Assembly (NCBI RefSeq): GCF_001418105.1
Contig: NZ_LIQI01000022.1
Location: 1 to 64,000, forward strand
Reading direction: 5' to 3'
Source of the DNA: Lacinutrix himadriensis
GTDB taxonomy: Bacteria; Bacteroidota; Bacteroidia; Flavobacteriales; Flavobacteriaceae
DNA: 64,000 bases
Part shown: piece after piece, positions 24,705 through 33,374 of the stretch
Layout of the letters: each line of letters begins with the position of its first letter
Position numbering within the stretch: the stretch's first letter is position 1
Translations under genes and position numbers: made by a program
Notes under the pieces: generated by a model
Database searches by the model: none
What the model was told of the DNA's origin: nothing
What the model saw: only the letters and a program-made list of their open reading frames with translations

Positions 24705-25652
24705 TTAATTATAATTATCTGTTCTGTAGTGTTCATCTTCGCCTTCAATAATACTTACGTAGCTTCGGTAACGAGATTCTGCAATAACACCTTTTTCTAC
24801 GGCATCTTTTATAGCACATTTTGGTTCTTCGATATGCAAACAGTTATTGAACTTACAATTTTGTTTTAGTTCGAAAAACTCTGGAAAATAATCACTTATT
24901 TCTTCCTTTTCCATATCAACAATACCAAATCCTTTTATTCCTGGAGTATCTATAATTTTAGCATTAAAACTAAGATCAAACATCTCGGCAAAAGTGGTGG
25001 TGTGCTGTCCTTGGCTATGCTGGGTAGAAATAGCTTTGGTTTTTAAGTCTAAATTTGGTTCTATCGCGTTTACAAGTGTCGATTTACCAACTCCAGAATG
25101 ACCAGCAAACATACTTACTTTATCATCCATCATGGCTTTTACTTTATCTACATTTTTCCCTGTAGTTGCTGAAACACCAATACATTCATAACCTATTTCT
25201 CTATAAATATGCGCTAGATAACGTACTTCGTCTAAAGTCTCTTTATCATAAGTATCCACTTTATTAAAAAGTAAAACGGTTTTTATAGAATAGGCTTCTG
25301 CGGTAACTAAAAAACGATCGATAAAAGAAGTCGATGTTGGTGGATTATCAATAGTAATCAATAAAAATACCTGATCGATATTAGATGCAATGACATGGGT
25401 TTGTTTAGAAAGGTTTACCGATTTTCTAACAATGTAATTTTTTCTATCGTGAATATATTTAATTACACCTGTTGGATTTTCATTGTTATCGGTATCTAAA
25501 TCAAAATCTACAATATCACCAACAGCAATAGGATTGGTACTTTTAATACCTTGTAATCTAAACTTTCCTTTTATTCTACAAGGATATGTAGTACCCAGTT
25601 CTGTTTTCACTGTGTACCAACTTCCTGTCGATTTATAAACTAGTCCTGTCAT
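24705..25652 (-). CDS. rsgA: Ribosome small-subunit-dependent GTPase A
   Basis: Circularly permuted GTPase that checks late 30S subunit maturation. The 315 residues contain an N-terminal OB fold (about 1-75), the permuted G motifs with G4 LFNKVD before G1 GHSGVGKSTLVN (Walker A) and G3 DTPGIKGFG, and a C-terminal zinc site CKFNNCLHIEEPKC (C-x4-C-x-H-x5-C). Order and length are typical. Confidence 0.95.
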   Translation of the reverse strand: MTGLVYKSTGSWYTVKTELGTTYPCRIKGKFRLQGIKSTNPIAVGDIVDFDLDTDNNENPTGVIKYIHDRKNYIVRKSVNLSKQTHVIASNIDQVFLLITIDNPPTSTSFIDRFLVTAEAYSIKTVLLFNKVDTYDKETLDEVRYLAHIYREIGYECIGVSATTGKNVDKVKAMMDDKVSMFAGHSGVGKSTLVNAIEPNLDLKTKAISTQHSQGQHTTTFAEMFDLSFNAKIIDTPGIKGFGIVDMEKEEISDYFPEFFELKQNCKFNNCLHIEEPKCAIKDAVEKGVIAESRYRSYVSIIEGEDEHYRTDNYN

Positions 25653-25696
25653 TCATTTAATTAAGCTACAAAATAACGATTTTTATATTGATTTTA

Positions 25697-26341
25697 TTAA
25701 CCTATAATTGCTTTTTTAGTGGGTAATCTTTCATCATCTGCAATTATATTAATAATATAAATTCCTGAAGAAAACCTAGAGAGATCTAAACGCTCTATAT
25801 TATTCACATTCTGAAATATATTGGACTGTATTATTTGACCAGAAATATTAGTAACAAAAACCGTTACTTTCTTATATTTTTTAAGAAATCTTAAATTAAA
25901 ATCTCCTGTTACAGATGGATTTGGATATAGATTAACTTGGTTTCCCTCTAGTGTTTTATCTAAATACATATCGACTATTTCACAATAGGCACCACAATAA
26001 GTAAATTCACTTCTACACCTTCCAATACATCCTGCAATTACCACAACTTCTTCTATAGCATTGTCTATCTCTAAAACGGTGTTTACACTTTTTTGATTTT
26101 TAATTACTACGTCTTTGGTAACATAACCAATATAGGAAATGGAAATGGTGTCCTTTTGGTTTACTTCTAATTCAAAATAACCATCGGGATTGGTTGTTAC
26201 TCCTATTGCAGTTCCTTTTATTATAATATTTGCACCAGGAAGCACATCTATAGTGTCGGAAACTAATCCTGTAATTTTCACTTGGGAAAAGGCTGTAAAC
26301 GAAAAGCTTAATACTAAAAAGAAGATTGTAATTTGTTTCAT
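25697..26341 (-). CDS. Carboxypeptidase-like regulatory domain protein with type IX sorting signal
   Basis: A 214-residue exported protein. Signal peptide about 1-19 (SFTAFSQ). An Ig-like CarboxypepD_reg domain follows at about 20-100 (GTAIGVTTNPDGYFELEV, SISYIGYVTK), then a short Cys-containing linker (CIGRCRSEFTYCGAYC) and a C-terminal type IX secretion domain (NLYPNPSVTGDFNLRF … SSGIYIINI). Four closely spaced cysteines suggest disulphides. Likely a surface or secreted protein; partner unknown. Confidence 0.75.
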   Translation of the reverse strand: MKQITIFFLVLSFSFTAFSQVKITGLVSDTIDVLPGANIIIKGTAIGVTTNPDGYFELEVNQKDTISISYIGYVTKDVVIKNQKSVNTVLEIDNAIEEVVVIAGCIGRCRSEFTYCGAYCEIVDMYLDKTLEGNQVNLYPNPSVTGDFNLRFLKKYKKVTVFVTNISGQIIQSNIFQNVNNIERLDLSRFSSGIYIINIIADDERLPTKKAIIG

Positions 26342-26445
26342 AACGATTGGTTTTTGGTTTGTTAATCAAACCTATAACTAATCTGTAGTCTATAAAACCG
26401 ATAATGAGTGAAACGTACTTTTGAGTGCGTGAAATAGCTGTACAT

Positions 26446-26480
26446 AAAAAAGGCCCACATAATTGTGAGCCTTTTATTAA
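26446..26480 (-). terminator. Intrinsic terminator of the aromatic operon
   Basis: On the minus strand AAAGGCTCAC and GTGGGCCTTT pair (G-U included) around AATTAT, followed by a T run, just after the DAHP synthase-chorismate mutase gene. Confidence 0.75.
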
Positions 26481-26494
26481 ATTTATAGTGTAAA

Positions 26495-27583
26495 CTATGC
26501 TTTTAGAATCTTTTCTTGGTGATTAATAGATTCTTGGTGAATTGCTTTAAACATACGTAAAATAAACTCTTCACTTAATCCTTTTTCATCTCCTTCAAGA
26601 ACCATTTTACCTAGTATTTCGTTCCATCGTTTGCTTTGTAAAACAGAAACGTTTTTCTGTTTTTTAAGCGATCCAATACCATCGGCTACTTTCATTCTTT
26701 TACCTAATAAATCAATAATTTGATTATCTACCACATCAATCTGTGCTCTAAGGTTATTTAGTTCGGTATTGTATTCTGCTTCTGGATCCGATTCTTTTCT
26801 AATACGTAAATCCGTCATTATTTGCACTAAAGTCTTTGGTGTTACTTGTTGTGCAGCATCACTCCAAGCATTGTCGGGATCGTAATGTGTTTCTACCATT
26901 AAACCATCAAAATTAAGGTCTAATGCTGTTTGTGAAACATCAAAAATCATTTCTCTATTTCCTGTAATATGCGAAGGATCGTTAATTAAAGGAAGGTCTG
27001 GAAATTTATTTTGAAACTCAATAGCGATTTGCCATTCTGGAATGTTTCTATATTTCGATTTTTCGTATGTTGAAAAACCTCTATGAATTGCTCCTAAGTT
27101 TTTAATTCCTGCAGTATGTAATCTTTCAATTCCACCTAACCATAAAGCTAAATCTGGATTTACCGGATTTTTCACAAGTACAATTTTATCTGTTCCTTGT
27201 AAAGCATCTGCAATTTCTTGCATGATAAACGGACTTACAGTAGAACGTGCGCCAATCCATAATAAATCAATATCATGTTCTAAAGCTAATTTTACGTGGT
27301 TTGCATTTGCAACTTCCGTACAAGTTTTCATTCCTGTTTCGGCCTTTACTTTTTGTAACCATTTTAAACCTAAAGCACCAACACCTTCAAAATTTCCTGG
27401 TCTTGTTCTTGGTTTCCAAATTCCAGCTCTAAAATAGTTTACATCAGTATCTTTTAACTCATGTGCAATTTTTAAAACTTGCTCTTCTGTTTCTGCGCTA
27501 CATGGCCCTGCTATTACTAGAGGATGATCTAAATTCATGTCATCCAACCATGTTCTTAATTCTTTCTTGTTTTCCATACTCAT
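26495..27583 (-). CDS. Bifunctional 3-deoxy-7-phosphoheptulonate synthase / chorismate mutase
   Basis: Residues 1-260 are a DAHP synthase of the AroA-beta/KDOPS-like type (IAGPCSAETEEQV, FRAGIWKPRTRPGNFEG, DPSHITGNREMIFDV). Residues 270-360 are an AroQ-type chorismate mutase (LRAQIDVVDNQIIDLLGKRM, VLQSKRWNEIL). It performs the first step of the shikimate pathway and the chorismate-to-prephenate step, so chorismate mutase can serve as a feedback domain. Starts at 27583 or 27577 (ATG) are likely; the longer frame uses TTG inside the hairpin 27585-27600. Last gene of the aromatic operon. Confidence 0.9.
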   Translation of the reverse strand: MSMENKKELRTWLDDMNLDHPLVIAGPCSAETEEQVLKIAHELKDTDVNYFRAGIWKPRTRPGNFEGVGALGLKWLQKVKAETGMKTCTEVANANHVKLALEHDIDLLWIGARSTVSPFIMQEIADALQGTDKIVLVKNPVNPDLALWLGGIERLHTAGIKNLGAIHRGFSTYEKSKYRNIPEWQIAIEFQNKFPDLPLINDPSHITGNREMIFDVSQTALDLNFDGLMVETHYDPDNAWSDAAQQVTPKTLVQIMTDLRIRKESDPEAEYNTELNNLRAQIDVVDNQIIDLLGKRMKVADGIGSLKKQKNVSVLQSKRWNEILGKMVLEGDEKGLSEEFILRMFKAIHQESINHQEKILKA

Positions 27584-27584
27584 T

Positions 27585-27600
27585 TTCCACAAAAGTGGAA
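27585..27600 (-). repeat. Start-proximal hairpin TTCCACAAAAGTGGAA
   Basis: Perfect 6-bp inverted repeat lying one base before the ATG at 27583. Similar short GGAA-ended hairpins stand just before tyrA (28573-28587) and metF (37069-37086), and at 27663-27683 (CCTTCC/GGAAGG). Confidence 0.55.
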
Positions 27601-27697
27601 TCTTATTAATTCAACTTATTTTATTTACGCTTCTGACTTCCGATTCACATCTAAAGCCACCTTCCCATAAAAAAGGAAGGAATTTTGTTATTTATAT

Positions 27698-28555
27698 TTA
27701 CTGTATTCCGTTTAATATATCTTTAATGTAATTGGTGTTTTCCATTTCATTAAAAATGGTTTCAAAATCATCTGCTTTCATACTATCTTTAAAATGGGTA
27801 AGATTGCTGATGTATTCTTCTAAAGTTTCAATTACATTTTCTTTATTCTGCTGAAAAATTGGTGTCCACATTGCTGGAGAACTTTTTGCCAATCGTACTG
27901 TGGAAGCAAATCCACTTCCTGCCATATCAAAAATATCGCGTTCGTTTCGTTCTTTATCAATTACTGTTTTCCCTAGCATAAATGCACTAATATGTGATAA
28001 ATGCGATACGTAAGCAATGTGTTTATCGTGTGCTTCCGGATTCATATAACGAATACGCATTCCCATTATTTGAAAAATAGCCAATGCTTTTTCTTGTAAT
28101 TTGAAGGCTGTTTTTTCTACTTCGCAAATGATATTTGTTTTCTTTTGAAACAAACCTACCATGGCTGCTTTTGGTCCGGAAAACTCTGTTCCTGCAATAG
28201 GATGTGTTGCTAGAAAATTTCTTCGTTTTGGATGGTTTTCTACCGCTTTGCAAATATCTCTTTTTGTAGAACCTGCATCCATAACCAAGGCATCATCACT
28301 TACCATATCTAGTATTCCTGGTAATATTTTCACCGAAACATCTACAGGCACTGTAAGTATTACAAAATCTGCCTGTGCGACATCTTTTAATGTTGCTTCA
28401 AAATCAATTACATTTAATTCTAATGCTTGTTTTAAATGTTCGGCATTAGAATCTATACCAAATATGCTAATACTAGGATTTAAGTCCTTCACATCTTTAG
28501 CGATGCTTCCTCCAATTAATCCTACGCCAACTATGTATATATTTTTCATTCCCAT
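27698..28555 (-). CDS. tyrA: Prephenate dehydrogenase
   Basis: Oxidatively decarboxylates prephenate to 4-hydroxyphenylpyruvate for tyrosine. Residues 1-170 hold the Rossmann NAD(P) site VGVGLIGGSIAKDV and the catalytic-region motif ATHPIAGTEFSGP; the helical dimer domain follows (ISAFMLGKTVIDKERNERDIFDMAGSGF). ATG at 28555 (MGMKNIYIVG) or 28549 is preferred to the GTG at 28573, which lies in a short hairpin. Third gene of the operon; the DAHP synthase-chorismate mutase supplies its substrate. Confidence 0.92.
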   Translation of the reverse strand: MGMKNIYIVGVGLIGGSIAKDVKDLNPSISIFGIDSNAEHLKQALELNVIDFEATLKDVAQADFVILTVPVDVSVKILPGILDMVSDDALVMDAGSTKRDICKAVENHPKRRNFLATHPIAGTEFSGPKAAMVGLFQKKTNIICEVEKTAFKLQEKALAIFQIMGMRIRYMNPEAHDKHIAYVSHLSHISAFMLGKTVIDKERNERDIFDMAGSGFASTVRLAKSSPAMWTPIFQQNKENVIETLEEYISNLTHFKDSMKADDFETIFNEMENTNYIKDILNGIQ

Positions 28556-28602
28556 TTGTCTTTTCAAGACCACTTCCTAAAAGGAAGCATTTTATCTTTT
28601 TT

Positions 28603-28634
28603 AGACCTACAATTTTGTTTTAAACCTTGCAGGT
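28603..28634. repeat. GACCTxCAA palindromic repeat
   Basis: GACCTACAA and TTGCAGGTC pair around about 14 bases in the gap between the aminotransferase and tyrA. A related palindrome occurs inside the repeat at 37114-37230 (CCTGCTAGG…CCTGCCAGG). Confidence 0.5.
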
Positions 28635-28660
28635 CATTTCTCTGTTATACTGTAAACGAA

Positions 28661-29803
28661 CTAAATTCTTGCTAGCGCTTCTTCTAAATCCTCGGTCGAA
28701 GCACATAGTGAAAACCTTACATAACCTTCTCCTTGTGTTCCAAAAATGGTTCCTGGCGCAATAAATATGTGGTTTTCTTTTAGTAGCACATCTATAAATT
28801 CTTCCGATTTAAAATGTGGTGGTAATTTTGCCCAAACAAATAATCCGGAAGCCTCTTTATTATATGTACAGTTTAATGCATCTGCCAGTTTCCAAACTAA
28901 TTTACGTCTTTGCTCATACACACTATTTAAACTCTTATACCACATGCTAGAACATTTCAAAGCTTCTATTGCTCCTTTCTGAATGCCATAAAACATGCCA
29001 GAATCCATATTGCTTTTTACTTTAATAATTGCTTGAATATGAGCCGCGCTTCCTAAAACCATTCCTACTCGCCAACCAGCCATATTAAAAGTTTTACTTA
29101 GTGAGTTTAGCTCTAAACAAACCTCTTTCGCTTTTCTAACGCTTAAAATACTTCTTGGTGTATCGTTTAAAATAAAACTATACGGATTGTCATTTACAAT
29201 TAAAATATCATGCTTTAAAGCAAAGGCAACCACATCTTCAAATAACTGCTCTGTTGCTTTTGTTCCTGTTGGCATGTGTGGATAATTAAGCCACATAATT
29301 TTCACTTTACTTAAGTCTGATTTCTCTAATTCCTTTAAATTAGGAAGCCATCCTTTACTTTCTTCCAAATCATAAAAAACAGGTTTTGCACCAAGTAATT
29401 TTGTCACCGAAGCATAGGTTGGATATCCCGGATTTGGAATTAGCACTTCGTCACCTTCATTTAAAAAAGCCATAGAAATATGCATGATACCTTCTTTGCT
29501 TCCCATTAATGGCAACACTTCTGTCATAGCACTTACATGTACCGAAAATTGGTCTCTATAAAAACCAGTAATAGCTTCGCGTAATTCTGGCAAGCCTTGA
29601 TAGCTTTGGTATTTATGCGCTGTAGCATCTTGAAAACTATTTGCTATAGCTGTTATTACTTTTGTTGGAGGTTGTAAATCTGGACTACCAATACCTAAAT
29701 TAATAATTGGTTTTCCGTTTGCTATAAGCAAGTTTACTTCACGCAACTTTTTAGAGAAGTAGTACTCTTCTACGGTATGTAATCTGTCTGCTACTTGTAT
29801 CAT
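28661..29803 (-). CDS. Class I/II aminotransferase, probably aromatic/prephenate pathway
   Basis: A 380-residue PLP aminotransferase. The Schiff-base lysine is in LNSLSKTFNMAGWRVGM; INLGIGSPDLQPP, NPGYPTYASV and the C-terminal Arg in VRFSLCAS are family features. It resembles the LL-diaminopimelate/aspartate-type aminotransferases, but its position between pheA and tyrA argues that it transaminates phenylpyruvate and hydroxyphenylpyruvate. The ATG overlaps the restored pheA stop as ATGA, so translation is coupled. Confidence 0.88.
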   Translation of the reverse strand: MIQVADRLHTVEEYYFSKKLREVNLLIANGKPIINLGIGSPDLQPPTKVITAIANSFQDATAHKYQSYQGLPELREAITGFYRDQFSVHVSAMTEVLPLMGSKEGIMHISMAFLNEGDEVLIPNPGYPTYASVTKLLGAKPVFYDLEESKGWLPNLKELEKSDLSKVKIMWLNYPHMPTGTKATEQLFEDVVAFALKHDILIVNDNPYSFILNDTPRSILSVRKAKEVCLELNSLSKTFNMAGWRVGMVLGSAAHIQAIIKVKSNMDSGMFYGIQKGAIEALKCSSMWYKSLNSVYEQRRKLVWKLADALNCTYNKEASGLFVWAKLPPHFKSEEFIDVLLKENHIFIAPGTIFGTQGEGYVRFSLCASTEDLEEALARI

Positions 29804-30626
29804 TGCTTTGCGTTTTTAAATTCGCCTAATATTTTAAAATCTTGTGCCATTATCTCTAATATCGATTTTGCTTTTTTATAATCTGCATACGCATCAAAAG
29901 TGATATCTACAAAAAAAGCATAGGTCCAAGGTGTTTCATTTTTGGTAGCGATTGTATTTTGGTAAGACTCATCTTACAGTCGCTCATCACATTAAGAATC
30001 GCTGCCAAGCTTCCTCGTTTGTGTTCTAGCTCAAACTTAATAGATGCTTTATTTATTTCGTTTTCCGGAAATTCATGATTCTCACGTTTTACAATTACAA
30101 AACGAGTTTCATTCAGTTTAATCGTTTGAATGCTTTCGGCTAAAACTTCTAATTCAAAAATATCTGCAGCCAAAGCACTTGCTATTGCTCCAACATTTTT
30201 TAAATTATTTTTCTGAATTCGTTGTGCAACCTCAGCAGTATCTTTATCTTCAATAAGCTTAATGTGTGGATGCTTTTTAAAAAACTCCTTACATTGTAAT
30301 AATGCCATAGGATGCGAATATACTTCGGTAATATCTGCAATACTTTGATTTGGCAACGCCATCAAATTATGCTGAATATCTAAATACTGCTCACCAACGA
30401 TATGTAAATTATGATTATCTATTAATGCGTAATTAGGGATTATAGATCCTGCGATAGAATTCTCTAAAGCCATAATTACAGCATCCACTTTTTTATCTAA
30501 AAGGTTTTGAACTGTTTCGTCAAAAGACAAACATTCTTGTATAGCAACCTGGTTTCCAAAATATTGCTGTGCTACAATATGGTGAAAAGATCCTTGTACT
30601 CCTTGAATTGCTACCGATTTAATCAT
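29800..30626 (-). pseudogene. pheA: Prephenate dehydratase, frameshifted near its 3' end as read
   Basis: Converts prephenate to phenylpyruvate. Residues 1-180 are the catalytic domain (VQGSFHHIVAQQYF, ALENSIAGSI, NETRFVIV) and 195-275 the ACT regulatory domain (KRGSLAAILNVMSDCKMSLTKIQSLP). The frame stops early at 29907. Adding one base to the A5 run (29943-29939) restores KNETPWTYAFFVDITFDAYA and continues to TGA at 29802-29800, which overlaps the aminotransferase start. The restored 275-residue length is normal. The clean restored overlap and the same defect in other genes favour sequencing error over gene loss. Confidence 0.85.
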
Positions 30627-30667
30627 AATTATTTATTGTGATCCTTTTTTACAAAAAATGATGCAAA

Positions 30668-30735
30668 AAAAAAAGCCTCGATATATCGAGACTTTTTGTT
30701 TAATTTATATTTAAAAATACATATACAACGTCTCG
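30668..30735 (-). promoter_or_regulatory. Transcription attenuator of the aromatic operon
   Basis: A strong intrinsic terminator (palindrome CTCGATATATCGAG at 30677-30690 with A and T runs) ends about 40 bases before pheA. Its 5' arm GTCTCG (30692-30687) is complementary to CGAGAC (30735-30730) just after the leader peptide, which would make a mutually exclusive antiterminator. When ribosomes stall on the leader for lack of charged aromatic tRNAs, the antiterminator could form and transcription would read through. Confidence 0.8.
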
Positions 30736-30740
30736 TTCCT

Positions 30741-30797
30741 TTATCTAAAAAAGAAATATACCCAGCTATAAAATGTAAAGTTTGTTATCATGTTCAT
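30741..30797 (-). CDS. Aromatic operon leader peptide, 18 residues
   Basis: ATG at 30797 to TAA at 30743-30741 encodes MNMITNFTFYSWVYFFFR: five Phe, two Tyr and one Trp among 18 residues, with four aromatic codons in the last six. It lies directly upstream of the antiterminator/terminator pair and so is a regulatory peptide whose translation senses aromatic aminoacyl-tRNA. The sequence is too short for any other function to be credible. Confidence 0.8.
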   Translation of the reverse strand: MNMITNFTFYSWVYFFFR

Positions 30798-30807
30798 TAT
30801 TACGTGG

Positions 30808-30837
30808 CTAAAGTAATTAATTATATGAATAAACAAA
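30808..30837 (-). promoter_or_regulatory. Candidate promoter of the aromatic operon
   Basis: TACTTTAG (30815-30808) is one base off the flavobacterial -7 box TAnnTTTG, and TTTG (30837-30834) lies 18 bases upstream. The leader peptide starts about 11 bases after the -7 box. Confidence 0.45.
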
Positions 30838-30944
30838 ATTGTTGAAATAGTTTTTTGTCTTTTACCTTGAATTTTTAAAGATTTAGTAGTTATTAATCTA
30901 TTAAATTATATAATTACTATTATTTTTGAAGAAACTATTTATCT

Positions 30945-31838
30945 ATGTCTATTGAAGTTACAAACATTTCTAAAGTATATGGCACGCAAAAAGCGTTAAA
31001 CCAGATATCTTTTAAAGTCAGCAAACCTGAAATAGTTGGTTTTCTTGGTCCCAATGGTGCAGGAAAATCTACCATGATGAAAATCTTAACCACCTATTTA
31101 GATGCTACAGAAGGAGAAGCAAAAGTAAACGGACATGATGTAAAAAGCAACACCAAGCAAGTACAGCAAAGTGTTGGCTATTTACCAGAACACAACCCTT
31201 TATATTTAGAACAGTACGTTAGAGAGTATCTTGCTTTTAACGCGCAAGTGTATGGTGTTACTAAAAATAGAATCGATGAAGTTATTACGCTTACTGGCTT
31301 AACGCCGGAAGCACATAAAAAAATAGGACAGCTTTCTAAAGGATACAGACAACGTGTTGGTTTGGCAAATGCGCTTTTACACAATCCCGATGTTTTAATT
31401 TTGGACGAACCTACCACAGGTTTAGACCCAAATCAATTAGTAGACATTAGAAACCTGATAAAAAGTATCGGTAAAGAAAAGACTGTTTTCCTTTCTACAC
31501 ATATTATGCAAGAAGTAGAAGCCATGTGTGATCGTGTGATTATTATTAATAAAGGGGAAATTGTTGCGAATAAAACCTTGAAAGAATTACGTACCGAAAA
31601 AGAACAAGTGGTTATTGTGGAATTTGATTACCGTGTGGAAGATGCTTTTTTACTAAAACTACCAAAGGTGAAAAGTGTAAAAAACACGCATGACTTTATT
31701 TACGAAATCACTTTTGCTACTACCGAAGATATGCGATCTCATGTATTTGATTTTGCACATGATAATGAGTTAAAGATTCTACAATTAAACCAGAAAAATG
31801 CGAGTTTAGAGAGTTTGTTTAGAGAGTTAACGAGTTAG
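30945..31838 (+). CDS. gldA: GldA-like ABC transporter ATP-binding protein
   Basis: ATPase subunit that, with GldF and GldG, supports flavobacterial gliding in several species. The 297 residues hold Walker A GPNGAGKSTMMK, signature LSKGYRQRVGLANAL, Walker B VLILDEPTTGLDP and a switch His in FLSTHIMQE. The C-terminal ~80 residues are the extension usual in this group. TATTTTTG at 30921-30928 could be its -7 box, giving a very short leader. gldF and gldG are not adjacent; instead a cassette array follows. The match to GldA is by overall look, so a related drug/lipid exporter cannot be excluded. Confidence 0.8.
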   Translation: MSIEVTNISKVYGTQKALNQISFKVSKPEIVGFLGPNGAGKSTMMKILTTYLDATEGEAKVNGHDVKSNTKQVQQSVGYLPEHNPLYLEQYVREYLAFNAQVYGVTKNRIDEVITLTGLTPEAHKKIGQLSKGYRQRVGLANALLHNPDVLILDEPTTGLDPNQLVDIRNLIKSIGKEKTVFLSTHIMQEVEAMCDRVIIINKGEIVANKTLKELRTEKEQVVIVEFDYRVEDAFLLKLPKVKSVKNTHDFIYEITFATTEDMRSHVFDFAHDNELKILQLNQKNASLESLFRELTS

Positions 31839-31977
31839 TTGTTTACCTTTTTATTGCCATAAAAAAATTATCTTTATAGGATAACAGTTACACAAAGCTT
31901 ATAATATCCAGAGTTATTTCCGGGATATGATTTGCAAAAGTTACTATATTACAAGTTATGCAACATTTGAGAAAACT

Positions 31978-32499
31978 ATGGGAATATTTGAATTTTGGAA
32001 GAAAAAGACAAAAATCTCTGATAAAATTGGAGTTGAAATCCCTTCCTATAAAAAGGTAAACATTGACCTTCAGAATAAAACTCAAGCAGAAAACGGAACA
32101 GTTGAAAAGTATTGGTTTGAAAATGAACATATCGGATTAGAAAATACATTATTCCATAGAATAATAATTCCATTACAACCCTTTGATTCTGGACTTGACT
32201 ACGAACAACAACCTTTGGATACTTGGTTAGTTATTGAGTTTCTGAAATTGGATATAGCAAACCCGAACGAACTAGACGGGCTAGTAATTACAACTGATAA
32301 AGATTCCGACAATGATGCTTCTGTTTCTGTTGGAAGTGCCCACAATCCATTTGATATTAATAAACTGACTTTTAATAAAATTAGTGAAAACATTTATAAC
32401 ACAGAAGGAGAAATAGAGGTTATATTTGAACACGAAATGATTGCAAACAACGAACTTTTTCGTTTTAAAACAACTGTGGAATTTAAAGAAAATGAATAA
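31978..32499 (+). CDS. Hypothetical protein (array 2, first cassette)
   Basis: A 173-residue acidic protein, not recognised. The frame is open from 31927, but MGIFEFWKKK at 31978 is chosen because the cassette boundary GTTATGCAAC is at 31955-31964 and the N-terminus then resembles that of the protein at 3762-4226 (MGIFDKLFGSKK). Strand-like segments such as TLFHRIIIPLQPFD and DTWLVIEFLKLD and an acidic stretch TTDKDSDNDASVSV are visible. No enzymatic motif. Stop at 32497-32499, six bases before the right boundary box. Confidence 0.6.
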   Translation: MGIFEFWKKKTKISDKIGVEIPSYKKVNIDLQNKTQAENGTVEKYWFENEHIGLENTLFHRIIIPLQPFDSGLDYEQQPLDTWLVIEFLKLDIANPNELDGLVITTDKDSDNDASVSVGSAHNPFDINKLTFNKISENIYNTEGEIEVIFEHEMIANNELFRFKTTVEFKENE

Positions 32500-32504
32500 A
32501 AAAC

Positions 32505-32636
32505 GTTGCACAACATCGCATAAAAATAATGCGTAGATTAGTATTTAAACAAAGAACAGTGCACTTTTGCAACATCTGATTTTCCTACGGAAAATCCTCG
32601 CACGCAAAAACGCAACTCTTTTAATATAAAACCGTT
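32505..32636 (+). repeat. attC-like site in array 2 (type II)
   Basis: The left half is nearly identical to the sites at 3595 and 4232 (ATCGCATAAAAATAATGCG, then GTAGATTAGT), and the inner hairpin GATTTTCC/GGAAAATC is kept. The right arm is more decayed. The box GTTGCACAAC (32505-32514) pairs with GTTATGCAAC at 31955-31964 if one G-T pair is allowed on the minus strand. Right GTT at 32634-32636. Confidence 0.7.
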
Positions 32637-32659
32637 ACCCACTTTGTATGGCCACGATA

Positions 32660-33358
32660 ATGAAAAGAACATTTAAGAAAATATTTTTTACGCTAACTTT
32701 ATCTTTAGTTGGTACTCTTGGGTTTTCCCAAACAAATGAAATCAAAATTGAATTTATGGGAAACTGCGGACTATATATGACAGATGGAACGACAAATTTC
32801 TATATTGATTTTCCATATAAATCTGGGGCATATAACTATATGAAATTTGATGAAACGGAATTAGATAGTATTAAAGAAAATTCTATTTTCATATTTACCC
32901 ATAAACACGCTGACCATTATTCGAAAAAGCATTTAAAAAAAATTTTAAAAGAAAAGAACGGACAAAAATTCGGAGTTTCTAATATCTCTGATTTAGAAAA
33001 ACTAGGTGAAACTATAGAAGATTTTGACATTAAAGCTTTTAAAACTAAACATACATTTTTTGGAATTCCTTTTAGACACTATTCATATTTAATAACTTGG
33101 CACAATAAAAAAATATATTTATCTGGAGACACAACCAATCCAGAAACAATAAGCAAAATTAAAAATATTGACTGGGCTTTTGTTCCTTATTGGATTTTAA
33201 GTAATTCAAAGGAAATGGAAATTCAGATTGATGCAAAAATGTTTGGTATTTATCATTTATATCCTGAACAAATTCCAAGTGTGAAAAAAGATTGTGAAAC
33301 AATTGAAAAATATCATCCTATGATAGAACAAGGTGAATTAATTACGATTGCACTATAA
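32660..33358 (+). CDS. Exported metallo-beta-lactamase-fold hydrolase (array 2, second cassette)
   Basis: With the ATG at 32660 the product is 232 residues with a clear signal peptide (about 1-23, ending GFSQ); the ATG at 32648 adds MATI and weakens it. The MBL-fold motif HKHADH is at residues 81-86, with LSGDTTNP giving the bridging Asp and a late His in IYHLYPEQ. It resembles the UlaG-like group, not antibiotic-hydrolysing enzymes. It would act in the periplasm or on the cell surface. Substrate unknown. The cassette boundary pair GTTACCCA/TGGGTAAC encloses it. Confidence 0.75.
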   Translation: MKRTFKKIFFTLTLSLVGTLGFSQTNEIKIEFMGNCGLYMTDGTTNFYIDFPYKSGAYNYMKFDETELDSIKENSIFIFTHKHADHYSKKHLKKILKEKNGQKFGVSNISDLEKLGETIEDFDIKAFKTKHTFFGIPFRHYSYLITWHNKKIYLSGDTTNPETISKIKNIDWAFVPYWILSNSKEMEIQIDAKMFGIYHLYPEQIPSVKKDCETIEKYHPMIEQGELITIAL

Positions 33359-33374
33359 ACGGAATAAAATACTA

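Noticed and set aside
31839-31954. Possible attI-like site before array 2
   Set aside because: Inverted pieces such as ATATCC/GGATAT are present, but no integrase is adjacent and no second example exists for comparison.
3762-32499. Homology between the proteins at 3762-4226 and 31978-32499
   Set aside because: Only the MGIF-plus-lysine start is shared; the rest does not align by eye.
32505-32636. Repeated palindromes considered as a CRISPR array
   Set aside because: Repeats are long, few, separated by whole genes, and no cas genes are present.
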